Shown piece by piece: positions 35,096 through 44,685 of a stretch of 64,000 nt of DNA. The stretch's first letter is position 1; each line of letters begins with the position of its first letter. The notes under the pieces are model-generated. The model was given only the letters and a program-made list of their open reading frames with translations, was not told the origin of the DNA and searched no databases. Origin of the DNA: Ramazzottius varieornatus (lineage: Eukaryota; Tardigrada; Eutardigrada; Parachela; Ramazzottiidae). The stretch spans positions 2,829,972-2,893,971 of the forward strand of contig BDGG01000005.1 in the NCBI GenBank assembly GCA_001949185.1. The letters run 5' to 3'. A program made the position numbers and the translations under genes.

Positions 35096-35905
35096 TAGAG
35101 CTGTTAATGGTTTGAACCATATGGTTTGGTTTGGTTTGGTTTATGTGGTGGTTTGCATGCCAAACCGGTCAAATGAAAATGGTTTCTCCCGCAAACCACC
35201 AAAAGTGGTCTGGTCTAAACTCCGGACCAGACCATTCAAACCAAATCACATAATCCGCCGGTTTGCACCGGTTTGCGAACAGCTTTTTTATCACCAGTAC
35301 ATAGTAAATTCTGACACAGTTTTCTTCAACTGACTAATCAACGAAAACAACTAACGAAGACATAAGAAGTTGAGCGACCGTTGCTGGTTTCTCCACAAAC
35401 AGACGCAAACAGAGAAAAATGGCGCATGCTGGACTTAAAAAAGCACCATGGCAAGCCATCCGGTAGTGCAATCATTTTCCACCAGCAGTGTTGTTCAACA
35501 CTGCCGGAACTGCGATTTATACCTGACGGAAGGCGTAGTTCTGATGTTGCGCAGCTTATGACACGATGCTCACCCAATTAAAGCTGTGCATCACGTGGCA
35601 CTCAGAACGATGTGGCAGCGCACGGTGGCAGTGGGGGGAAAAAGATTGGCACTGTCAGACGGCCAATTTCGGCCCGACTTCTAGCACAGAATCTGCAGCT
35701 TTTGTATGAAATTTCCCTTTACCGCAAACTATATTAAACCACATAAACCAGTGGTTCATATGGTTTGGCGTGAGATCGAAACCGGTTTGAGTAGTTCGGT
35801 TTGAGATGCCATATGGTTTGAGGTGGTTCGGTTTGGATGTCAAACCACGAACCACATAAACCATATAAACCACTAAGTGGTCTGGTTTGGTTTTTAACAG
35901 CTCTA
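35096..35905. mobile_element. Non-autonomous hAT element with GGTTTGG-rich ends
   Basis: The 810 bp element starts TAGAGCTGTTAA and ends TTAACAGCTCTA (perfect 12 bp inverted repeat). A perfect 8 bp target duplication AATCCGGG lies at 35088-35095 and 35906-35913. Both subterminal regions are built of GGTTTGG/AAACCACATAAACC words in inverted orientation, probably transposase-binding repeats. It has no coding capacity. TAGAG ends and the 8 bp duplication place it in hAT. Confidence 0.93.
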
Positions 35906-35973
35906 AATCCGGGCAAGCAAGCGGAAACAACTTTGTGAGTGACACTTGCCTGGTCGTGTAATTCGTCTGTTTG

Positions 35974-36030
35974 TAGAAATTTCTCTGGAAGAAAAGTAGC
36001 CCCCGAAAACCCGTGCGACGAATGACAATA
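35974..36030 (+). pseudogene. Broken copy of a locus 1 charged exon
   Basis: GTAGAAATTTCTCTGGAAGA repeats the start of the locus 1 exon at 34143 (GTAGAAATCTCTCTGGAAGA), including the splice-acceptor TAG. The frame hits a TAG where locus 1 has CAG and the rest diverges. It is a duplicated exon start outside the gene, next to the hAT element. Confidence 0.6.
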
Positions 36031-36361
36031 GTGTACGATAATTTCAGAAGAGCTTTAATAGCTCCAAGTTGTATGGCTTGAGACAAAATCGCAAGCGTTC
36101 ACTGTCTCTGTTAGGGTGAACGAGAAGGATATTAAATTTTGTTGACCAAGGTTCTACGGTCAGACGTTTGTCATGGTGGTCTTTCGTTTCAATAATGTGC
36201 TCAGGCCCGCGAATGGGTTTGATGTAACCTAACTTTCTCATCTATGTCTCTTCTTGGGTTCAGGTTAGACGGCAAACTCGAAACAGCAACAAACGAAAAT
36301 GAATGAAGCCCCGTCATACAGACAATCACATTCATGTGTGACATGCTATCCCATGGGAAAC

Positions 36362-36470
36362 GGCATATGCTAAAACCAGGGCCTGGACTGGATCGGTGGA
36401 TCCCTGTATCTGGATTCTGTATCTGGATTACGCCTGGATCTGTACTCTGTATCTGGACTATCATATTTTA
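36362..36470. repeat. MULE left terminal inverted repeat
   Basis: The sequence from 36362 to about 36470 matches the complement of 41800-41903 nearly base for base, including GCTAAAACCAGGGCCTGG and the GTATCTGGA repeats. Confidence 0.93.
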
Positions 36471-36728
36471 AAACGGAGGTGACAGGTGAATGACAAAATT
36501 TTTTTACAAGGAACCACCGAAAAAAATCCCTAAATAAGACAGACAGAAATTCAGAAAACTGAAAATTCAGAATGAATTTTCAAACGAGGGGTACGGGTAT
36601 GATCCATAAAACATTAATGGTAATAGGAAAATAATAATTGATAAATTGAAGAGAAAAACTTTACCAGATATTTAAAACTGTCTCAGATGAATCTCAAACT
36701 GTTGTAGACAGGGCGTCTGTCGCGTCTT

Positions 36729-37365
36729 CTACCTCTTCTTTCCGTCTTTTTTTCCTACCTCTGGGTACGCTTTCACCATAGCATACTTGACCGAGTTCTG
36801 GATCGATTTCTGATCAGACAGGCTCAGCTCCGCGTAGTTCTTTTCTTTGAAGGAGACAGCAAGGCGTTCATACAGAACATCAGAGTAAACAAAGCTTTCC
36901 GCGTCTTCTTCCACCATCGCTGTTATCGCATATGTTAATGATCCTGTTGGCTTTGATGAAATTTCTTTTGTTGCGGTTTCAACAGCCGCATGCACGGGCG
37001 TGGTAAAAGGAGTGGGTGGCGGATTGGACGCAGGAGAATGCGCATACGTAAACATGTCGCAAAGCCGATTGTTTTGTCTGCAGTTTCGCCCTCCTAATAT
37101 TCCCCAGATATCGGTCGACAGTTTCAACTGAGTTTTGCAAATCTTCCGCAATTCGCCAGCTGTTTTCTTCCGGACCGTAATTCTTCCACTTGACAAGGTA
37201 CTGCTTTACTCCGTTTTCCGTCCTGTCTGCAATTGTTCCGTCCACTTCATATTCCAAAGGACCTTGATCTTCCACTGGAACAACGAGGAGAGGGGACGGC
37301 GGCGGCAATGAAATTCTTGATAACTGTCGTTCCTTCACTGGCACAACAAAGTCCAAGGGTCGCAT
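36729..37365 (-). CDS. HP1-like chromodomain protein inside the MULE
   Basis: Chromodomains bind methylated histone tails. From ATG 37365 there is a proline-rich lead, then the chromodomain: LEYEVDGTIADRT, QYLVKWKNYG, ENSWRIAEDL, DRYLGNI. The aromatic cage positions (Tyr of EYEV, Trp and Tyr of KWKNY) are all present, so methyl-lysine binding is plausible. After about residue 100 the frame shifts (around 37080) into a second open part with SLTYAITAMVEEDAESF and LSLSDQKSIQNSVKYAMVKA, to the stop at 36729. A small intron is possible, but I see no good splice pair, so one base may have been lost or gained. It follows the transposase in the same orientation, within the element's inverted repeats. 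Confidence 0.8.
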
Positions 37366-37720
37366 TTTCAAATGACAATATTTTTGATCAAGTTCAGTAA
37401 GAAATGCAAATACCGATGTTAAGACCAAACGTAAAATTCGGGCGCAGAGTGAACTCTGACTAAATGAGTGCATTAAGCGCGATCGGATTTACCAAGGAAC
37501 GAATAACACGAAATGACAGAATACTGGTCGGTGGCTGACCGTGGCTAACCTCGCCCGGTTAGAAACGACAGTCACTACCCGGTTCAGAATGTCAAACTGG
37601 ACAGCTGATTTCCTGTTGTCAGTTCGAAATACCGTGGCAACAACTTTTCGCTAAGTCATAAAACGGGTGACTGAAGACGCAGAATATAGACAAAAAACTT
37701 TACTGTGGCTAATTTCGAAC

Positions 37721-40700
37721 TTAGACCTTCTTTCCGGTGAACTGCTTCAAAAACTTTCTGTGGCTTGGCTCAAACGATTCTTTGTCCTCGGTTCGAATCA
37801 CGATGTCGGATGGGTTGAATTCTTTGTCGTGCTTCTCAACGCATTTTGCGTTAGCGTGGAAGTAAACCGGAGAAACTTTTCCATTTTGTTCTTGATTGTT
37901 CTTCTTGAAGGATCGTATCATCTGACTGACGACGACCAGGTCTTTCGGGGGACTGGGAGCATTACCGTCCAACCGGAACTCGGTATGACAACCAAAGCAT
38001 TTTTTCACACTTCCGTGACAGCCAGACAGAAAACGAAGCTCGTAAGTGAATGGCTCGACAGCTGCAACGGAATTCTTGGTTCGCTTCTTCGCTGTGTTCT
38101 CTGCGGCTGTTCGATAAGCCAAGGCTTTACCTGAAACTGACCAGCATCACACAATCGTTCCGCTACCATGAGGTCAGAAAAGATGAAATACCTTCAGCAG
38201 AAGTTAAAGTTGAAACCTGCGACGTCTTTTCGGTAGTACCAAGACGGCGCTGGGTCCGGTTGTGACGTTTTAGTCCAATGCCTTTTGCAAGCTGGAATGA
38301 CGCAATCTTGTCTAACAGGGCCTCGGACTTCTTTTTGTTGTCCCACATTGCGTATGCCGCGCTGACTTTCTTGACGGCAGCGACAGCCAGCGCGTGTTGA
38401 CATATCTTCCCAACTCTGTATGGAAGACAAGTCTTTGCGTCGCAGGCTACCTGTCCGGTCTTCGGGTTAATGGTAACGGTATGAAATTGATTTCTGTGAC
38501 TGGCCACAATGAAGCACATGTTGTCATCACCCGGCGCAGCGATGATATACTTCTTGTTGTCCACCAAAGCCCGCGCTTTCACTTTGAGCTGAAGACGCTG
38601 TCCACCTTGTATATTCGCAAAGCCATCGAGCAGTGACTCTTCAGAGTCAACAGGGGAAGCACGAGGGGAGGAAGCTTCGGGCAGAGTCTTCTGAGTGAGC
38701 TCGAAAACTTCGCCTTCCAAAGAATCCTTAACGATAACCACGTCTACTTCCTTCTTCAACACAGGCTGGGTGTGTATCTTTCTCAGAAGCTTCTTTCTGT
38801 CTTTTTCCGATTGCCTAATTAAAGACTTAGAATTGTTGACTTTCGAATTTATCAAAGGCTTGAGCTAACGAAAGGGACGAGACTACCGCCTGATCACTTA
38901 CACCCGAAAAAAATCTGTGGCCCGGACTTTCAGATGGTTGTATTGGTCGAGCAGATCCATTCCAGGTGTTCGGTCGATCAGCGTCTCTTCAATGTTCTTT
39001 TCTTGTTTCTGCACGAGCTTCTGCATTGTCTCAACAAAGGGAGTGAGCTTCATCTTCTCTTTGCCTGTCTGCCGCTTTATTACGGAGTGCATACATTCGT
39101 TTGCGTTCTGAGTATAGACGTCCAAGTTCAGCTGACAAGCGATCCGTGTCGACAGCGACATGCAGTTCTGTATCAGGTGCTCTTTCTTCTCCTTGAACTA
39201 CGAGACAAACTCAGCGCCTTCTTCCATGATCGCAGTTCATTTCTCATACAGGGCACCAGCTGCAGTCTCGAAGTCTCCCCCTGCACAGTCCACCAAACCA
39301 GCCGTTTTGTCTGTGCCTTGCTTCTTTCCGAAGATGTCTTGAATGACCTGCATAGAGACGTCAGGTTTTTCCCAAGGGCACGAAGCTTCTTCTCTATGTT
39401 ATCGCGCATGTGTATGTCACAGAGAAGATGGTTCGCCGCTGGAAAGAGATCTTTGAACGGCTGGTACAAAGCCGGATCACCATCAGTGCCATACACCTTC
39501 AAGTCTACCAACTCAGAACAATGTTTCTTCAGAGAAGCTGCCCTCTGCCAGTACGTCGCTCGCGACTTGTCTTGATGGATGAAGATAGCACCTGAACATG
39601 AACAGGTTAGCTTCACATATGATTTTGATAAGCAGTGGACTATCAATACCGAAACTCCTTTAGTATCATCGTTAATGAAACTTACCGAGCATGACTGGAT
39701 GATCCCCAATATTGGCAGATCTCGACCGAAGAAGCAGGTGTCGATACGTCACAGCAGTAACGAAGATCGTTCCCACGTTGAACATGGTGTCGACGCCAAG
39801 CACAGAAAAATTATCAGCATTCGTGCAGAATCGTACCATGTCATCGAGCTGTCTCTGTGTTGCGCAGAAGATGAAGAGCGATGGGACTGCGTGGATTTCG
39901 TTGATGAATCTGAGAGACGGAAAGTCGAATTCTTTCTTGCATTTTTCCTGGAGTCCCATGATGTCATCTACTGGCTGCGCGTCTTGAGTTAAATTTCGGA
40001 TTTGTTTCGTGCCGGTTGGGATACTAGCGGGGTTCTTTACTGTGTAGATCTCATCGCGATCCTCTTCAAAGGTCTTCAGAGCGATGCCGCGGTCTTGGCT
40101 CTTTAATGACTCCTTCACGCTTTGATAGCTTCGACTGTAAGGCTTTGATCCGTGTCAACGGTTACCATGCTGTGAAGGTTCGAAGGAATATGCCTCCTTG
40201 TCAAACTGGTAATACAGAAAGGAGTAATCACACTTGGCATGGCTGTCGTCGTGAGCGCGAATGTACACTCGTCTGAAGTCTTTGGACGAGTTGCAGATCC
40301 AAGTCTGTCGAGTGAACCAGTATCCCTCTTCATCAGCGTCGTACTCTTCCTTCGTTGCGCTCATCAATTTACCTTCAGTGCGGGTGAAATAGAAGGAGCG
40401 CGGACCGTGTGCTGCAGAATATGCTCCGTTATCGTCGGAGAGAACATCACGCGGATCAGTCAGCGACTTCTCATGCATGATTAACACACAATGATCTTCT
40501 GGTCTAAATGGCGGATCTTTCGCGACAGGATCGATTTCCAAATGGACGTCCAGTAACAGCTGGACAGCATCAAACGTGCCGACTGTCTGGTTCCTTCCTC
40601 GACTGAAGCAGTATGTGTTAGCGTACTTGCAAGGCGAATATCCCAAGCTACCTCTGTAAACAATATTAACAGTCGCTTGTTGATTTCTGAACGTGGTTTG

Positions 40701-41385
40701 TCTTGTGAATCGGATAATAGCAATTATCTAATTATAAGTTCGCAATTAAATTTCTGATGCAAAGCTAGTCTTAAACCAGAACCGGCTCACCTGAGCTCAT
40801 CAACGTCCTCTGGATCGAGGTTGAACGATTTTTCTGCTTCTGGTGTCTCCTCGTGTTCGGAACTGATGGTCTGGTAATCATCGGTTACTCTGAATGCTGC
40901 CTTCAAATTCCTCCGCGCACCTTGATCCTCTTCGTCACTGCTGTCGAGCGTGATGACGTCTTTACTTGGCTGCTTCTTTCCGGTGATTGAGAGTACGGTT
41001 GACTGTCTTCCCGCACTTCCCGACAAGTACGCGCTCAAGTGTCTTTTGAAGCCCCGATCAATCTAGAAGACCATCAGACCATCACATGTTGAAATTGAGA
41101 TTATGGAGGTTATCGTGTTCGTATTAGGATAACTAATTAATCCCTTACCGCTTGAAACGACGATGGTTTTTTAATGGGGCTGTTTGGCAAACTGCTTTTA
41201 ATTTCGGAATTATACGGCACAAGCAAGGGAAATCTGCAACCCAAAAGCGTGATGGTCAATATTCAATTTTTTTTCATGATCTGATATTTTTCTAATGGCT
41301 TAATGGCTAAAACGCGAATGTCCACTTACGATGATTTCTCTCTGCTGTCGTTTTCGGCCTCATTCCCGCTGGATGACTCCTCCAT
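37721..41385 (-). pseudogene. MULE transposase with SWIM zinc finger, recently disrupted
   Basis: The first exon at ATG 41385 (MEESSSGNEAENDSREKSS) splices in phase to 41224-41144, then 41070-40787, 40646 and onward. The DDE core has GVDTMFNVGTIF (first Asp), YGTDGDPALYQPF with HLLCDIHMRDN (second Asp) and TQNANECMHSVIKRQTG (Glu). A SWIM finger follows (CDAKTC, CQH; about 38470-38400), and the last exon at about 38122-37721 is cysteine-rich (CHGSVKKCFGCH). Between about 39310 and 39190 the frame shifts, and the correct frame meets TGA (after ALYEK) and TAG (after GAEFVS). Elsewhere the exon chain is intact, so inactivation looks recent. SWIM fingers usually aid DNA binding in MULEs. Confidence 0.92.
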
Positions 41386-41799
41386 GACCCAAAAGTGGCG
41401 ACCAAGAGGCAGAATAACACTCACGAAAATATCGGATTACGTTTCAAATAACAGTATCAAAAAGACGGAAATGAGGAACAAAACGTCGACCGTTATTGCA
41501 TTTGTGCATCAGACACTGATGAAGCAATATCGCCATCGTGTGAGCGCCAAAAGATTTCTCATTTAAGGCTGGTCCTTCACTTCATTGTCTGTAAAAAATC
41601 TCCCTGCAGCTTTGTTGTTCTGTTGCAGACTGGCGCCCTTCACGGTATCAACATTAGGAGCGTGATAAGCCGGTCGAGTTGCATCGGTGGCCGTTACTGC
41701 GTAGTTATGTGAATTTACGTACAGAGACAACATTCCATCTTTGTAGAATATTATTCGGAAAATTTTCGGCTGCATATTGTATTTTTAGTTTTTAAAATG

Positions 41800-41903
41800 T
41801 ACGTCAGTCCAGATACAGAGTACAGATCCAGGGGCAATCCAGATACAGAATTCAGATACAGGGATCCACCGATCCAGTCCAGGCCCTGGTTTTAGCATAT
41901 GCC
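41800..41903. repeat. MULE right terminal inverted repeat
   Basis: The complement of this segment matches 36362-36470. It ends GGTTTTAGCATATGCC immediately before the target duplication ATGGGAAAC at 41904. Confidence 0.93.
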
Positions 41904-41912
41904 ATGGGAAAC

Positions 41913-43700
41913 AAACCGTACGTATATGTCTATAGTAAAACTTGAAGGTGTAAATTTAAGTTTGTAAGCAATACTGAAGACATCTTGAAGCTCTATAACG
42001 GAAGGACTGCATATTTATAAAAAGAAAAGCGGCAAGCAACATTTATACCGTACCATCGGTTCTGTCGACGTCGACCATGCAGGGGAATTGAAAACCTTGT
42101 TTGCCTCGAGTGGCGCTGAAGATGTGGCAGGGTCCTCGGAAATAGTTCTCTATGTTCCCCTCGAGCAGCGAACCAGTCAAAAAAAACCGGAGACTCAGCA
42201 ATGGTCGTTCCTTTGGCCAGCTTTTTCTTGAGATACAGCCTATGGGCTGCTCTTTTGAACGTGGCTCGCGCCGTCTCGTGTACCCTCCTTTCCCTGTCCC
42301 CCAGGGCTTCTGCAACACAAAAATCAAAGGCAGGTATGCAAATCACTGTGTAGTTTGTTGCTAAAGACTCAAGGGACTGCACCTCCTCGTAGAATTTTCT
42401 GTCGCAATGCTGCTCGCTTCTTTCGACGGTAGAGGTTAGCCTTAGCTTGCTTCGCGTCGCGCATGCAGAATGTGCGCAGATTCAAGATAAAGCTTGGACA
42501 TTTTGATGGTTTTTGGAAGTCCTCCTCATGTCATAGGTATAACTCGCATCCACACATCCCGCTGCCCGACTGGACATGCAGCAGAAAGTTGGAGCAGAGA
42601 TTAGAGGAGGTAGAGGAACCGCTGTATATACCGTAGAGGCGCAAAACATGGAAGCGGTAGAGGCACTTACCACCACGGCGAACAATACCATTGGCCGACA
42701 CGCACAGAGGCCACGCCCCAGTAGAGTCGGGTACATTACGGTTACTCGACTGTTAAATTGATAAGGTTCCGGTTATACAGCGTCGAAGCACGATGATATG
42801 GAACCGTGCAAACTCAACATCACCCTGCAAAGCTAACGCTCACCAGTAATCCGAGCGTTCACATGTGACGAGGAGAAAGCAACAGGTGGAAGGAAGCTAA
42901 GAAGCTTCGTCGAGCACGGGATGTCAAGCTGCTTACGCAGTAACTTGGTGAACTCATTCAGAAGAGCTTTATTTCTCACGTGTCTTGCTCAACCGTAAGT
43001 CATGTTCGTCTGCCCAAGTGGTTCGATACTTACCTACGGTAGCACCTCTGCAGTGGGCCGTATTTAGGTGCTGGCCAGACCTACATCACAAGCGCAGGCG
43101 CAGCATGTACCTGCATACATAGATAATGGGCAACGACTCGACCTGTTAAGTAAGACCGAACTGTTGGTTTTGTCCCAACAGCTAAAGGTCATCCAAAGTC
43201 ATCCATTTGACCTCGACCTTTGATGGTCACTAGTCTGGCAATGACTGTATCAATGGAAGACTGGCGTCACGCACGTACGCATTCCTCTACCCCATCTAGC
43301 CTCTCTGGTTACAGGAGTAGCCCCGCTGTACGAGCGTGAGCTGGTGATGCAGTCCAGACTCCGGGACGCAGCACCCAGACATTCTTGCGCAGTTGAAGTT
43401 TCGGTTAGTAAGCTTTCGTCAACCAACCTCGTACTAAAAAGTGCTGCAAAAACTCTTAAACATTGGCGGTCGAGTCCGATGGAAGAAAAGGAAGTTCTCA
43501 GAGGATACCCAAGGGGACTCTGAATCGCAAACTCATCAGGAAGCTCGATCTCCAGACAGCAGGATCCGTTTTTCAGGATGATTCCCGATTTTTTTTCTGG
43601 TTTTTCCAATTTGTTTAGTTTTTGCTGAATCATGACTTTATGTCTGATCAATCAAATTCGTACGAATCAACGAAAGCAGTTAGTTGATTAACAAAGAATT
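41913..43700. other. No supported gene
   Basis: Open frames here are short and mostly overlapping. A minus-strand stretch near 42250-42043 (FRGPCHIFSATRGKQGFQF) and another at 43651-43250 look weakly protein-like. The latter contains CITSSRSYSGATPV, which resembles the THAP segment CLTSYRSYSGPKPAV of locus 3, so it may be an old THAP remnant. None can be built into a gene. Confidence 0.35.
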
Positions 43701-43713
43701 AATTACTCTCAGG

Positions 43714-43750
43714 ACCCTGCCGGTCGGACAAATGGTACGACCGACAGGGT
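43714..43750. repeat. 13 bp inverted repeat hairpin
   Basis: ACCCTGCCGGTCG (43714-43726) pairs with CGACCGACAGGGT (43738-43750) with one mismatch across an 11-base loop. Confidence 0.8.
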
Positions 43751-43863
43751 ATGACGTAACTCGTGCTGCCTGCTGCGCGATCGGCAGCGACGCGGCTGGG
43801 TAACTAGGTAGAAAGGTGGATGATCGTGCGATGGTAAAATCGCCAGGGTGGGTGGGTAGGTTG

Positions 43864-44040
43864 GTTGACCACTAGTGGTGGACCATTGATCTTGGTAGTT
43901 TGACCACTAGTGGCTAGCCGTTGGTCTTGCTGTCTTGACCATTTGTGGTTGACCATTGGTCTTTGTAGGTTGAGCACTAGGGACCGGCCATTGGTTTTTC
44001 TATGTCTGACCACCGATACTAGCCATTGGCATTGATAGGT
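43864..44040. repeat. Degenerate tandem repeat, about 35 bp unit
   Basis: About five units follow the pattern TTGACCACTAGTGG(N)4-6 then CCATTGGTCTTGGTAGG. The first two start at 43864 and 43900 and are clearest; later units drift. It is noncoding and lies upstream of THAP-PR/SET locus 2. Confidence 0.75.
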
Positions 44041-44685
44041 AGACCGCCCAATCGCAGCTGGTTCATTCGCCCGTCCTTTCTGTCTATTGTTCAATGGGCG
44101 TGGTAACCGGTCTGGGCTTTTTATAACGTCAGATGTCAATGAACCTTGGTTTCTGTCCTTTGATCTTTCCGCCACAGGCTCAGGCTTGCCATAGTTTCCC
44201 CAATTTAAGGGCACTAGAATGCCTGAACAGCTTTCTACGATGACTCCAGCGATCTATGATTCATTCTAAAGCTCCGGTGGAAGGCCAGCCTTTTGGGCGG
44301 AGCTCTCGCAGAAACAACAGAAAAAGTACTGCAGTGTTTCTAATGCAACGCATGAAGTTTGAGAAGTACAAAGTAGAAGGTATGTTCGCTAAAAAATAGT
44401 ACCATTGGTCGAGGGTTGCTGACGGTCTGATTTCTACTCAAGCGGTACCAACGGTGACGCTTGGTCTTACCATACGGCCCGCCATCGTAAAGCGCACCGG
44501 AAGTGGTTCGTATCGCAATCTCTCTAAACTCAGTGTCACTAGTTTGTTAATTACCGGTAGTACTGCCGTTCCAGTTTCCAGAGTCCAGACTTTCTCGCTC
44601 GGGGCATCGTTCCTTTTGCGCAAAGTTGTTCGGATGATCCCAGTACTGGAGCTCGATCTCATCGTATTAGCGCGTGTTGTATGAA

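Larger units (their letters stand above)
36362..41903. mobile_element. MULE (Mutator-like) element carrying a chromodomain gene
   Basis: The element is 5,542 bp. Its long terminal inverted repeats (over 100 bp) begin GGCATATGCTAAAACCAGGG and contain runs of GGATCTGTA/CTGTATCTGGA. A perfect 9 bp target duplication, ATGGGAAAC, flanks it at 36353-36361 and 41904-41912, as expected for Mutator-like elements. Inside, on the minus strand, are a multi-exon MULE transposase (start 41385) and downstream of it a chromodomain gene (start 37365). The near-perfect duplication and similar repeats suggest a recent insertion, though the transposase is already broken. Confidence 0.95.

Noticed and set aside
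37790-37805. GGTTCGAATC resembling a tRNA T-loop
   Set aside because: It lies in the MULE transposase coding exon and no acceptor or anticodon stem surrounds it. No tRNA gene was found in the window.
43250-43651. A fifth THAP gene (minus strand)
   Set aside because: Only CITSSRSYSGATPV resembles THAP; the C-x2-H block and AVPTIF box are absent, so it is mentioned only as a possible remnant.
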